A stretch of 43,385 nt of DNA from Pseudolabrys sp. (GTDB taxonomy: Bacteria > Pseudomonadota > Alphaproteobacteria > Rhizobiales > Xanthobacteraceae). Below, in pieces: positions 16,315-28,244 of the stretch. The stretch is from contig JALHRB010000029.1 of the NCBI GenBank assembly GCA_022841665.1, forward strand, positions 1 to 43,385, read 5' to 3'. Made by a program: the position numbers and the translations under genes. The notes beneath the pieces are model-generated. The model saw only the letters and a program-made list of their open reading frames with translations, did no database searches and was not told the DNA's origin. Each line of letters begins with the position of its first letter. Position 1 is the stretch's first letter.

Positions 16315-16677
16315 ATGATGGACGAGCCCAAGCCCGTCATCTGGATCGGATCGAGCCTGCGGGACTTGCGCGCGTTGCCGCCGGAGGTGCGCCGCGATAT
16401 CGGCCAGGCGCTCTACACGGCGCAACAGGGCGGGACCGATCCGGCGGCGAAACCGTTGAAGGGCTTTGGCGGCGCGCGGGTGATGGAGATCGTCGAAAGC
16501 GATCGCGGCGGCACCTATCGCGCGGTCTACACGGTTCAATTCGCCGACGCGGTCTATGTGCTGCACGTGTTCCAGAAGAAGTCGAAGCGCGGCATCACCA
16601 CGCCGAAGCAGGACATCGACCTGATCCGCAGACGCCTTGCCGAGGCGCAGCGCGATCATCGGGAAAGGCAGAATTGA
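16315..16677 (+). CDS. HigB/Gp49-like toxin of a type II toxin-antitoxin pair
   Basis: A 120-residue protein of the RelE/HigB superfamily, phage Gp49-like branch. These toxins are mRNA interferases that cut RNA on the ribosome. Visible features: IWIGSSLRDLRALPPEVRRDIGQALYTAQQG near the start, KPLKGFGGARVMEIVESDRGGTYRAVYTVQF in the core, and HVFQKKSKRGITTPKQDIDLIRRRL at the end; this KKS-T-P-DI pattern is typical. The toxin precedes the antitoxin, as in higBA. A second ATG follows directly (16318). No good Shine-Dalgarno is seen. Flanking repeats and the defence-type gene downstream suggest an acquired module. Confidence 0.85.
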   Translation: MMDEPKPVIWIGSSLRDLRALPPEVRRDIGQALYTAQQGGTDPAAKPLKGFGGARVMEIVESDRGGTYRAVYTVQFADAVYVLHVFQKKSKRGITTPKQDIDLIRRRLAEAQRDHRERQN

Positions 16678-16678
16678 A

Positions 16679-17014
16679 ATGGCCAGAAAACCGACAACGA
16701 AACTGAAAGCGAAAGTTGGCAGCGGCAATATCTTCGCCGATCTCGGCCTGCCGAACCCGGAGCAGGAATTGCTGAAGGCGCAGCTCACGCTGCAAATCTA
16801 CAGAATCGTCAAGGCGCGCGGGCTGACGCAGGCGCAGGCGGGCGCGGTGCTCGGCATCAAGCAGCCGCATGTTTCCGCGTTGATGCGCAATCGGGCCGGC
16901 AATTTTTCGGTCGGTCGGCTGTTCGAGTTTCTAACCGCGCTCGGTCAGGACGTGCGCATCACGGTGAAGCCGACGAAGAAGCGGCAAGGGGAGATGGAAG
17001 TGGTGGTGGGGTGA
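16679..17014 (+). CDS. HigA-like XRE antitoxin
   Basis: A 111-residue helix-turn-helix protein, start ATG at 16679, one base after the toxin stop, so translation is probably coupled. The HTH (about residues 38-75) reads LTLQIYRIVKARGLTQAQAGAVLGIKQPHVSALMRN; the form with a preceding FADLGLPNPEQELLKAQL matches the HTH_37/XRE antitoxins paired with Gp49-like toxins. It should neutralise the toxin and repress the operon through the repeats upstream. The Lys-rich N-terminus and the tail (KPTKKRQGEMEVVVG) are variable parts. Confidence 0.87.
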   Translation: MARKPTTKLKAKVGSGNIFADLGLPNPEQELLKAQLTLQIYRIVKARGLTQAQAGAVLGIKQPHVSALMRNRAGNFSVGRLFEFLTALGQDVRITVKPTKKRQGEMEVVVG

Positions 17015-17081
17015 GAAGCGAGTCCGAGAGGTGTAATGCGCCGTGTCTTCCGAATAGGCCGAGCTATTCTGCCCGCTGAGC

Positions 17082-18932
17082 TTACGCGGGAATTTCGTCT
17101 AACGGCTGTCTTGACGGCAAAATAGTGTCAGTGAGGATTTCAGAAATCTTTCCGGGTGTATCTTTGCTACGCATCCAATTGCGATGCACAAAACCTGGAT
17201 CATATTTTTTGCTAGTTTTATACGCGGTCACGACGCCCGCCTTTGCGTCAAGGTAAATTTGTAGGAACATCTTTCCCTTTTTGTCCTCGCCAAGTTCCCA
17301 ATCACCTCTGTAGGTTTTTCGTAGCTCCTGCTTCCATCGACCATTCGGATAATAATGCTCGAGCACTTTTCTCGACGAATACATTAGAACCCATTTTCTC
17401 TCGAGTGCGGCCTTAACGTCAGGATCTATCTCTGCCGCGCGATCGCTGCGCATCCGATCGCCAAATTCCTTTGCCAGCCAGTAAATGGCTGCCCGCAATC
17501 TAAATTCATCTTCCGGCATGATCTCCCATTTTGCTTGGCCATCGCCAAAAATCTTATTGTACCCACCGCTAACGTCATCGAATAGAAATGCAGTCGCGCC
17601 AGAAAATGACACTGGGTCTTCAAGGAAGGCATAGACAGTCTTTGCGAACTCTTCGAGCCTGACCAGTTCGGCGTTTTTGGGTGGGCTGTCAGTTCGTTTG
17701 GGGACATAAACAACGTGTCTGCCGCGGTAGGTAATTTTCTTGAATTGCTCTTTTAGGTGCTCCTGTACTGTGTCATTGCTTCGGAAATCAGAAACTTTGA
17801 CGACGTTCTGAGTGTTGTTGAATTGAGTAATTTGTTCTCGAACTTTTCCGGATTGTCCATATCCGCCGGGGATTTCCGTAATGCGAACTAGCACGCTAGG
17901 CGCGTGATTGGCCCAAGGGTCTGTTTGGTTTGGTCTCGTCCTCCCGGCATTAAAGAGGGCTTTCACAGACTGTGCGCCGTTTATAACCTGCAAACCGGAG
18001 ACTTCGATTCGATTTTCGAATACCTTTAGCTCCTTGCAGATGCAGGAGATTCCGTTGTTAAAAAGAAAGAATCGGTCGGGCGTTTCGCGCGCCGTTTTGA
18101 CAATATTTTTATTTGTGGTCGTATTTCCAATGAAGTTACGAATATTTAGAGAGAATAGTGAGTCTCGACCCAGTGCCTCATAAGCGCCAATAATCTGTCT
18201 GGCATCCAATGCCATAATGAAAGAACGGAACTGATCTGCATTGACCTGAATGATGGACGATCCGCGCTGGCCTTTTGTACCCAGTGGGTGAAGCGTGTGC
18301 GGCTTCTCAGATGGGCCGCGTTCTAGAGAATGAGCACTGCGCAGCTCTTCATTGAGGGACTGTTCGTCATAAAAAACCCATTCGGATCGCTGTTCGATGT
18401 CTTTTAGAGTGTCTGGATAGACTGCAGGCTGCTCGGAAAGTTTACGCGCCTGATTTTCAATTTTTCCAAAGGTGACAAACACGAATGAAAACGAGTCGTT
18501 TTTCCAGTCAATTTCATTTAGGCGATCAAGTAGTCTCTCGTTTCCCTTTAGGGCCGGGTCGCCCACTCGTTTTAAGATGGATTGAAAGTGGGTAATTGTT
18601 TCGGGCGTCTCTTTCGCGCCGTCTCCACGATACTTTACTTGCAGAAAAATGACGTGGTTGTCGTCGCGATGAATCAAATCGCAACCAAGATCATTCGAGG
18701 CGTCGACAATCGCCAACTCCAAGTCGTCATCTGAAATTTCTGATTTCAGGCGGTTATGGATCTCTTTGATATAGAAGTGTGTTAGTGCGTACGATTGTTG
18801 GACTGTTGAAAGCTTCCCCAGTTTTTGATGGAGAAAGCTTTCGGCAAACCGCACAAACTCATCCCTAGCTCTAAGTTTCTTAACGCCTTCGGTCATTGTC
18901 TGCGTCCAATAGCTTTTGTTCGTGCGCATCAT
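17082..18932 (-). CDS. AIPR-family (abortive infection phage resistance) protein
   Basis: A 616-residue protein of the AIPR family, linked to abortive phage infection. The N-terminal part looks like a PD-(D/E)XK nuclease core: GCD at 83-85 and the strand VIFLQVKY, with QVK at 98-100. The central AIPR signature is clear: DSLFSLNIRNFIG, FFLFNNG (288-294) and QVINGAQS (315-322). The C-terminus is long and charged. Base composition and codon use are distinctly lower in GC than both flanks, a sign of transfer. Start uncertain: ATG at 18932, 18929 or 18896. It lies convergent to the toxin-antitoxin pair and divergent from fumarase. Confidence 0.85.
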   Translation of the reverse strand: MMRTNKSYWTQTMTEGVKKLRARDEFVRFAESFLHQKLGKLSTVQQSYALTHFYIKEIHNRLKSEISDDDLELAIVDASNDLGCDLIHRDDNHVIFLQVKYRGDGAKETPETITHFQSILKRVGDPALKGNERLLDRLNEIDWKNDSFSFVFVTFGKIENQARKLSEQPAVYPDTLKDIEQRSEWVFYDEQSLNEELRSAHSLERGPSEKPHTLHPLGTKGQRGSSIIQVNADQFRSFIMALDARQIIGAYEALGRDSLFSLNIRNFIGNTTTNKNIVKTARETPDRFFLFNNGISCICKELKVFENRIEVSGLQVINGAQSVKALFNAGRTRPNQTDPWANHAPSVLVRITEIPGGYGQSGKVREQITQFNNTQNVVKVSDFRSNDTVQEHLKEQFKKITYRGRHVVYVPKRTDSPPKNAELVRLEEFAKTVYAFLEDPVSFSGATAFLFDDVSGGYNKIFGDGQAKWEIMPEDEFRLRAAIYWLAKEFGDRMRSDRAAEIDPDVKAALERKWVLMYSSRKVLEHYYPNGRWKQELRKTYRGDWELGEDKKGKMFLQIYLDAKAGVVTAYKTSKKYDPGFVHRNWMRSKDTPGKISEILTDTILPSRQPLDEIPA

Positions 18933-19029
18933 GCGATAGGAATAGCTTGGCTCGCAATGGCAACGTGACGTTGCGGTCTTTTTCCATTAGAAAGTGCGTA
19001 TAGAGACAGCTAAAAGAGCACCTTCCCCC

Positions 19030-20676
19030 ATGAACGCCCCCCTGACCCCGCACCCCCTCCCTCCCTACACCCACTCGCCCCTCTTCCCCCTCGGGCCGGA
19101 CAAAACCACCTACCGCAAGATCACGTCCGAAGGCGTGCGGGTCGAGAAGGTCATGGGCGAGGAGGTCGTCACCGTCTCGCGCGAGGCGATCCGGGCGCTG
19201 GCCGAGGCCGCGTTCATCGACATCAACCACCTGCTGCGCCCGGCGCACCTCAAGCAGTTGCGCGCCATCCTCGACGATCCGGCCGCCACGCCGAACGACA
19301 AGTTCGTCGCCTACGATCTCTTGAAGAACGCCAACATCTCGGCCGGCGGCGTGCTGCCGATGTGCCAGGACACCGGCACTGCCATCATCATGGGCAAGAA
19401 GGGCCGCCGCATCTGGACCGACGGTTCGGACGAGGCCGCGCTCGCCGAAGGGTCGCGCGACGCCTACCTGAAAAAGAACCTGCGCTATTCGCAGCTCGCG
19501 CCCGTCTCCATGTTCGAGGAGAAGAACACCAAGTCGAACATGCCGGCGCAGGTCGAGATCTACGCCGAGGGCGACGACGCCTACAAGTTCCTGTTCGTCG
19601 CCAAGGGCGGCGGCTCGGCCAACAAGACGTTTCTGTTCCAGGCGACGCCGTCGATCCTCACGCACGACCGCATGGTCGCCTTCCTCAAAGAGAAGATCAT
19701 GACGCTCGGCACCGCCGCGTGCCCGCCTTATCACTTGGCCATCGTCATCGGCGGCACCTCGGCCGAGTTGACGTTGAAGACCGTGAAGCTCGCCTCCACC
19801 AAATATCTCGACGAGTTGCCGACGCAAGGGTCCGAGGACGGCCACGCCTTCCGCGATCTGGCGATGGAGCAGGAAGTCCTCAAGATGACGCAGTCGTCCG
19901 GCGTCGGCGCGCAGTTCGGCGGCAAGTATTTCTGCCACGACGTGCGCGTCATCCGCCTGCCGCGCCACGGCGCCTCGCTGCCGATCGGGCTCGGCGTGTC
20001 GTGCTCGGCCGACCGGCAGGCGCTCGGCAAGATCACGCGCGACGGCGTGTTCCTCGAGGAGCTCGAGCATCACCCGGCGCAGTATCTGCCCGACGTCGAC
20101 CAGGAGAAGCTCGGCGGCGCGGTGGTCAAGGTCGACCTGCGCCGGCCGATGAAGGAGATCCTCGCGCAGCTCTCGCAATATCCGGTGAAGACGCGGCTCT
20201 CGCTCACCGGCACCATCGTCGTCGCGCGCGACTTGGCGCACGCCAAGCTGCGCGAGCGGCTGGAAGCCGGGCAGGGGCTGCCGCAGTATTTCAAGGACCA
20301 CCCGGTTTATTACGCCGGCCCCGCCAAGACGCCGGAAGGCTACGCCTCCGGCTCCTTCGGCCCGACCACCGCCGGGCGCATGGACTCCTATGTCGATGCT
20401 TTCCAGGCCGCCGGCGGCTCCATGGTGATGCTGGCCAAGGGCAACCGCTCGGCTGCGGTGCGCGACGCCTGCAAGAAGCACGGCGGCTTCTATCTCGCCT
20501 CCATCGGCGGCAGCGCGGCGAACTTGGCCGAGCACTGCATCAAGAAGGTCGAGGTGCAGGAATATCCCGAGCTCGGCATGGAAGCGATCTGGCGCATCGA
20601 GGTCGAGGACTTCCCCGCCTTCATCGTCATCGACGACAAGGGCAACGACTTTTTCAAGGAATTGAATTTGGGGTGA
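19030..20676 (+). CDS. fumA: Fumarate hydratase, class I (iron-sulfur)
   Basis: Interconverts fumarate and malate in the TCA cycle, using an oxygen-sensitive [4Fe-4S] cluster. The 548-residue product covers both the N-terminal catalytic part ([19 protein letters not shown] with the first cluster Cys; [29 protein letters not shown]) and the C-terminal fumarase domain ([40 protein letters not shown]). Length is that of the one-chain class I enzymes. The ATG at 19030 was chosen over a GTG 36 nt upstream. It is divergent from the AIPR gene. Two isocitrate dehydrogenases of the same cycle lie further right. Confidence 0.95.
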   Translation: MNAPLTPHPLPPYTHSPLFPLGPDKTTYRKITSEGVRVEKVMGEEVVTVSREAIRALAEAAFIDINHLLRPAHLKQLRAILDDPAATPNDKFVAYDLLKNANISAGGVLPMCQDTGTAIIMGKKGRRIWTDGSDEAALAEGSRDAYLKKNLRYSQLAPVSMFEEKNTKSNMPAQVEIYAEGDDAYKFLFVAKGGGSANKTFLFQATPSILTHDRMVAFLKEKIMTLGTAACPPYHLAIVIGGTSAELTLKTVKLASTKYLDELPTQGSEDGHAFRDLAMEQEVLKMTQSSGVGAQFGGKYFCHDVRVIRLPRHGASLPIGLGVSCSADRQALGKITRDGVFLEELEHHPAQYLPDVDQEKLGGAVVKVDLRRPMKEILAQLSQYPVKTRLSLTGTIVVARDLAHAKLRERLEAGQGLPQYFKDHPVYYAGPAKTPEGYASGSFGPTTAGRMDSYVDAFQAAGGSMVMLAKGNRSAAVRDACKKHGGFYLASIGGSAANLAEHCIKKVEVQEYPELGMEAIWRIEVEDFPAFIVIDDKGNDFFKELNLG

Positions 20677-20755
20677 GCTTGCTTTCCCTCCCCCCGTTCT
20701 GCACGGGGCGAGGTGGCGCGTGCAAGCATCCCGCCCGCTAACAAGTCACGGGCGC

Positions 20756-21037
20756 TCAACTCACCGCCGCGGGCTCCGCCCAAACGGCGCGATGCTCCTG
20801 CGGGGTGGGCGCCGCGGCGTGCGCCCGCGCATGGAAGTGGCTGAGCACGAAAACGCGGATCGCCGAGGACAGGTTGCCCTTGTGGCGGTCGCGGTCGATC
20901 TGGCGCACCAGGCTGGAAAGATTGGATTTCTGCTGCTCGGCGATTTCGCGCAGCCCTTCCCAGAACTCGTTCTCGAGCGAGACGCTGGTCTTGTGGCCTT
21001 CGAGGACCACCGAGCGTTTGACGATTGCGGATTTCAT
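20756..21037 (-). CDS. Ribbon-helix-helix domain protein (RHH_4 type)
   Basis: A 93-residue protein; ATG at 21037 with GGAGAG 4-6 nt upstream. Residues 5-70 match the RHH_4 family: VKRSVVLEGHKTSVSLENEFWEGLREIAEQQKSNLSSLVRQID. In this family the TSVSLE strand contacts DNA and the protein works as a dimer; some members are small transcription factors in Alphaproteobacteria. The tail is Ala/Pro-rich. No antitoxin-toxin partner lies next to it. Its target is unknown. Confidence 0.85.
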   Translation of the reverse strand: MKSAIVKRSVVLEGHKTSVSLENEFWEGLREIAEQQKSNLSSLVRQIDRDRHKGNLSSAIRVFVLSHFHARAHAAAPTPQEHRAVWAEPAAVS

Positions 21038-21210
21038 CGATCTCTCCATGCGCCGGCCATCACGCGGCGGTGCGTTCATCGTCTTATTTAACGGCCTACC
21101 GGTGTGCATCATTGAGCGAGATCAAAGAGCGGCGAAGATTGTGATGGGGAGGCGTGCGCTTCCGCCTATCGCGCCGCGGCATTACCCCGGTAAATACCGG
21201 TCGGCGCCGG

Positions 21211-21381
21211 TTAATCGCGGTCGCGGCCGGTGGGCTTCGTCCCCGATTCGCGGATCGTGGTGTTGCAGGTCTGGCACTGAAAGATGTCGAAGATAGCGGC
21301 GTCTTCCCGCGACTTGCTGGCTTGCATGGCGACGCCGCAGAGCGGGCAATGACGGAGGCGCGGGCGGGGATGTGCTTTCAT
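21211..21381 (-). CDS. Small zinc-ribbon-like protein
   Basis: A 56-residue product from the ATG at 21381 (the open frame extends to 21459 but without gene-like sequence). Two cysteine pairs, CPLC and CQTC, about 25 residues apart, form a likely zinc ribbon: LRHCPLCGVAMQASKSRED...FDIFQCQTCNTTIRES. Similar short proteins are common as hypotheticals in Bradyrhizobiaceae. The ribosome binding site is weak. Function unknown. Confidence 0.55.
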   Translation of the reverse strand: MKAHPRPRLRHCPLCGVAMQASKSREDAAIFDIFQCQTCNTTIRESGTKPTGRDRD

Positions 21382-21529
21382 CACTGCGTCTTGATGCCCG
21401 CATTCGTGCGCAGATCGGTTGATCCAGATCAATGCCGATGCGCAGGTGCTGCCGCGCACTGGCGGGCGACGTTGTTCCCGGCTGATTTAGGTCAAGGCGC
21501 CGATCGTTTTTGCGATCAAACTTCAAAAA

Positions 21530-21730
21530 ATGTGGCAGCAGATTTCCACCGCGCCGTTCGACAGCGATCTCGAGCTCGCCGTCATCGATGACGACGGCCC
21601 GCACCCGCTGGTCTTTCCGTGCCGGCGCATCCTCAATGGCTGGATGAACGCAGCGACGCGCGAGCGGCTGGACGTGCGGCCGACACATTGGCGGGTATGG
21701 GTGGACGGCGGCAGCGAACCGGCCCCGTAA
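21530..21730 (+). CDS. Small hypothetical protein (MWQQISTAPFD type)
   Basis: A 66-residue acidic protein beginning MWQQISTAPFDSDLELAVID and containing HPLVFPCRRILNGWMNAATRERLDVRPTHWRVW. This pattern recalls short conserved hypotheticals seen in rhizobial genomes (WQ.ISTAPF opening and THWR ending). No signal peptide or membrane segment. The start has only A-rich sequence upstream. Function unknown. It ends 6 nt before the stop of the next gene on the opposite strand. Confidence 0.6.
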   Translation: MWQQISTAPFDSDLELAVIDDDGPHPLVFPCRRILNGWMNAATRERLDVRPTHWRVWVDGGSEPAP

Positions 21731-21736
21731 GGGCTG

Positions 21737-21898
21737 CTAGAGATTGCGCCGGTTGCGTTCGGCCGGCTTGGGCTCGGCGAGCTTGGCTTCTTCTTCAGTC
21801 AGCAGGCGCTGCAAGGTCTGGCGGCGCGTCTCGTCGGTTTCCTTCGCCAACAGGCGCCGGTAGTGCTCGATATTGAGTCGCGCCACCGTTCGGTCCAT
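21737..21898 (-). CDS. Small charged helical protein of unknown function
   Basis: A 53-residue protein: MDRTVARLNIEHYRRLLAKE, then TDETRRQTLQRLLTEEEAKL and AEPKPAERNRRNL. It should form two amphipathic helices, with regular Leu/Ile spacing and many Glu, Arg and Lys. Short proteins with this IEHYRRLL...TLQRLLAEEEAKL pattern are familiar from Bradyrhizobium-like genomes, without known role. No clear Shine-Dalgarno. Confidence 0.6.
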   Translation of the reverse strand: MDRTVARLNIEHYRRLLAKETDETRRQTLQRLLTEEEAKLAEPKPAERNRRNL

Positions 21899-22012
21899 GA
21901 CCTGCCGCGCTTTTCTCGTCGCCGCTGCAGACAGTACAGGACTTTGAGGCCTTTGCGAAGGCCGCCGATTTGGAGCGATTTTCCGAGGCTTTTTAGGCGT
22001 GATGCCCGCGGC

Positions 22013-22144
22013 TTACTGGCGGAACGTCATACCATGAAGGCTCGGCTCGAAGGCGCCGGCGCGGCCGCTGAATTGATAGAGCCCGAGCGAGATCAGCGCG
22101 ATGATCACGATCGCCATGCCGAGCCGCACGCACTGATCCGTCAT
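22013..22144 (-). CDS. Very small single-pass membrane protein
   Basis: A 43-residue product from the ATG at 22144, preceded by GGGGG about 5 nt upstream. One membrane segment (about residues 8-26, LGMAIVIIALISLGLYQF) and a short tail ending GMTFRQ. Without homologues in hand this is a prediction from hydrophobicity and the ribosome binding site alone. Function unknown. Confidence 0.45.
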   Translation of the reverse strand: MTDQCVRLGMAIVIIALISLGLYQFSGRAGAFEPSLHGMTFRQ

Positions 22145-22307
22145 GTCAGTCCCCCGAATGCTGCTGTCCCCACCCGCGACAGTAGTAGATGGAACTTGGC
22201 CGGCCATCGCGGCCTGCGAATGCAGTGAATCGGTAAGGTTAAATAGCGGCCCGGTTGCGGCCCGCCGGTGGCAATATAAAGACAGTGCGGGTTTGTGCGT
22301 GCACAGG

Positions 22308-22550
22308 TCAGGCCAATGCCACGCGCTTGATCGCGAGGGCCACGCGGCCGAGCACGGTCACGGCGAAGGTGCCGTCGCTGCACTCCGTCAGAAAGCCGCG
22401 CCGGACCAGGCGCTCGATGCGGTCGCGGTCGTTATCCGCTTTCGCGCCATAGCCCACCGCCGCCAGCGCCGTGAGGTCACCGGCGCGCAAGCCGCGCGTG
22501 GCCCACTTCCTCAACATGGCTTCCAACCCCTCCGTGCCCCGCGAAGCCAT
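22308..22550 (-). CDS. Small hypothetical protein, possible winged-helix
   Basis: An 80-residue protein: MASRGTEGLEAMLRKWATRG, then DLTALAAVGYGAKADNDRDRIERLVRRGFLTECSDGTFAVTVLGRVALA. The second half (helix, RDRIERLVRRGFL, then a two-strand wing SDGTFAVTVLG) resembles a winged-helix DNA-binding element, which is an inference. An overlapping frame on the opposite strand (22143-22604) is of similar length but has shadow-like composition. It is the last gene before the recA control region. Confidence 0.55.
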   Translation of the reverse strand: MASRGTEGLEAMLRKWATRGLRAGDLTALAAVGYGAKADNDRDRIERLVRRGFLTECSDGTFAVTVLGRVALAIKRVALA

Positions 22551-22636
22551 TTGCTCTTGCTAAATTGCAATTTATGCGTGCACAAAACCGCGCCTAGCGG
22601 TTAGGTCGGCGCGAAAAAGTGCCAGGGTTAACGCAA

Positions 22637-22651
22637 GAACATATTGCGAAC
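22637..22651 (+). promoter_or_regulatory. LexA (SOS) box upstream of recA
   Basis: GAAC at 22637-22640, seven bases, GAAC at 22648-22651: an exact match to the alphaproteobacterial LexA site GAAC-N7-GAAC. It overlaps the -35 element of the recA promoter, as expected for repression. Confidence 0.9.
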
Positions 22652-22672
22652 CTAGAACAAATAGGGTACATT
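22644..22672 (+). promoter_or_regulatory. recA promoter
   Basis: TTGCGA (22644-22649), a 17-bp spacer and TACATT (22667-22672) form a good sigma-70-type promoter. Transcription would begin near 22679, leaving a leader of about 73 nt before recA. The LexA box overlaps the -35. Confidence 0.7.
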
Positions 22673-22751
22673 GGCTCCATAGTCGATTCCGGGCGGGCAG
22701 GCGGGGCTTGCGTTGTCCGGGGGTCGAATCCCGGCCATAAGGAGCGCGATC

Positions 22752-23840
<1,089 letters not shown>

Positions 23841-24145
23841 GGCCTCTGCCATGGCGATCGTGTGAGGCGCTGCGGCGGCGCCAGTGTTTCCGCCGCACCA
23901 GTCCGGTATTGCGTCACCCGGTATTGCGTAAACGAGTATCAGGCGTAGGCGCTCGCCCCCGTCGGCACCCGGCTGCATAAAGCGGCCGCCACCGAGGACG
24001 GGGGCGGAAGCGTTTCGCGCCTCTTTTCCGTTCCTGCGGCATGGCGTCCGCCGCCCCTTGCAGGAAGGCATGCCCATACCAACATCATTGCCGCCAAGAT
24101 TGGCCGGTGCACCGCCCGCTGGCGGGCCCGTTGGTAGAGGGATCG
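23841..24145. other. Intergenic gap recA-htpX
   Basis: 305 nt without a supportable gene. It holds a short GAGGCC palindrome right after recA (weak, no T-run) and a 12-bp direct repeat CCGGTATTGCGT (23903-23914 and again at 23920-23931). Near 24057-24080 a CTTG...CCCATAC pair loosely resembles a heat-shock sigma-32 promoter in front of htpX, but the spacing is poor. Confidence 0.5.
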
Positions 24146-25111
24146 ATGAACTATCTTCGCACGGCAATTCTGCTGGCTGGACTCACCGCCCTGTTCATGG
24201 GCGTCGGCTTCCTGATCGGCGGGGAGAGCGGCGCGCTGCTGGCGCTTCTCCTGGCCGGCGGCATGAACCTGTTCGCCTACTGGAATTCCGACCGGCTCGT
24301 GCTGTCGATGCACGGCGCGCAGGAGGTCGATCCCGCTGGCGCGCCCGATCTGTACCGGCTGGTGGCCGAGCTTGCCGAACGCGCCGGCTTGCCGATGCCG
24401 CGCGTCTATATCATGGACAATCCGCAGCCGAACGCCTTCGCGACCGGCCGTAATCCGCAGAATTCGGCTGTGGCGGTCACCACCGGCCTGTTGCAGGCGC
24501 TCGACCGCGAGGAGGTCGCGGGCGTCGTTGCCCACGAGCTCGCCCACATCGCCAACCGCGACACGCTGATCATGACGATCACGGCGACGATCGCCGGCGC
24601 GATCTCCATGCTGGGCAATTTCGCCATGTTCTCCGGCTTCGGCGGCAGCCGCGAGAACAATAACGGGCTCGGCCTGATCGGCACGCTGGCGATGGTCATC
24701 CTCGCGCCGCTCGCCGCCATGCTGGTGCAGATGGCCATCAGCCGCACGCGCGAATACGCCGCCGATAACCTCGGCGCGCGCATCAGCGGGGAGCCGCTGG
24801 CGCTCGCCTCCGCGCTGGCGAAGATCTCCAACATTGCGCACGCGGTGCCCAATGAAACGGCCGAGCATGCCCCGGCCACCGCGCACCTTTTCATCGTCAA
24901 TCCGCTGTCCGGCGCGCGCATGGACAACCTGTTCGCCACCCATCCGGCGACGGAAAATCGCATCGCCGCACTCCAGCACCTGGCGGGAGACCTGGGCCGG
25001 GGTTTCCGGCCGGCGCCCGTGCAGACCGCGGCTGCGGGTTCGGGCCCGTGGGGTGGGGCGCCGCGCGGACCGTGGGGCGGCGGGGCTGCCCGGCGCGGCC
25101 CTTGGGGCTGA
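24146..25111 (+). CDS. htpX: Membrane zinc protease HtpX
   Basis: HtpX is an inner-membrane M48 metalloprotease that degrades misfolded membrane proteins, partly redundant with FtsH. The 321-residue product starts at the ATG at 24146 (AGAGGG upstream), with N-terminal membrane segments (about 5-25 and 29-46). The zinc motif HELAH is at 130-134, the third ligand is in SRTREYAAD, and two more membrane segments lie at about 145-165 and 175-195. The tail is unusual: Pro/Gly-rich with three GPWG repeats, a feature seen in several rhizobial HtpX proteins. alaS follows after 252 nt containing a palindromic repeat. Confidence 0.96.
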   Translation: MNYLRTAILLAGLTALFMGVGFLIGGESGALLALLLAGGMNLFAYWNSDRLVLSMHGAQEVDPAGAPDLYRLVAELAERAGLPMPRVYIMDNPQPNAFATGRNPQNSAVAVTTGLLQALDREEVAGVVAHELAHIANRDTLIMTITATIAGAISMLGNFAMFSGFGGSRENNNGLGLIGTLAMVILAPLAAMLVQMAISRTREYAADNLGARISGEPLALASALAKISNIAHAVPNETAEHAPATAHLFIVNPLSGARMDNLFATHPATENRIAALQHLAGDLGRGFRPAPVQTAAAGSGPWGGAPRGPWGGGAARRGPWG

Positions 25112-25257
25112 ACGCCCGCCTGCCTGCGCATTAAAATGAGGCTGAAGGCCTTGCCCAGGCTTTCCGCAGCCGCCCGAGCGTTTTCTGGACTTGGGCTCTC
25201 CCCGCCGCTAAATAGGCCCTGAAAACATCAAGCCGGACGGGGATTTAGGGTCCCCAT

Positions 25258-25330
25258 GCGCACGATCCCGAAAAAGCCTGTCTCGGACTTGATCCGGGAT
25301 GACAACCGGTTTTCGGGATAGATCGTGCGC
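25258..25330. repeat. Palindromic intergenic repeat, family E
   Basis: A perfect 10-bp outer inverted repeat, GCGCACGATC (25258-25267) / GATCGTGCGC (25321-25330), followed inward by CCGAAAA / TTTTCGG and a TCGGACTTGATCCGGGATGAC core. This resembles a palindromic element widespread in rhizobial intergenic regions. It lies 33 nt upstream of alaS. Confidence 0.8.
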
Positions 25331-25363
25331 CCACGTTAAGGCAGGGGGCTCGCAAGCGTTTCC

Positions 25364-28018
<2,655 letters not shown>

Positions 28019-28051
28019 GCTTTCCGCATTTTCGCGCTGTCTACATTCGTC

Positions 28052-28160
28052 CCTCATCCCGAGGAGCCGCGCGAAGCGCGGCGTCTCGAAGGGTGAGGCC
28101 GAGGCGCCGCGGCCAACCCCATCCTCCGAGACGCGCCTGGCGGCGCTCCTCAGGATGAGG
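28052..28160. repeat. Palindromic intergenic repeat, family D (copy 2)
   Basis: Outer arms CCTCATCC (28052-28059) / GGATGAGG (28153-28160); internal GCGCGAAGCGC, GCGTCTCGAAGG and GAGACGCG blocks as in 16081-16197. It lies between alaS and the antiporter gene. Confidence 0.85.
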
Positions 28161-28244
28161 CTGGGAAGGCCGCCCCGACAATTGCAGCAAAAGCTCCCAT
28201 CTGGCACACAACCAATTACTGCTGCCTGGCCGGGACGCCGAATC

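Noticed and set aside
22143-22604. 153-codon + strand frame over the small protein at 22308-22550
   Set aside because: Composition is that of a shadow (His/Ala/Arg/Gln-rich), without a ribosome binding site.
22674-22744. tRNA-like element before recA (T-arm-like hairpin, GCTCC and GGAGC ends)
   Set aside because: No D-arm or anticodon arm can be fitted, the T-loop has 8 bases with G in place of T54, and it lies in the recA leader.
24057-24080. Heat-shock sigma-32 promoter for htpX
   Set aside because: CTTG and CCCATAC are present but the spacing is shorter than usual and the -35 lacks the following A-run.
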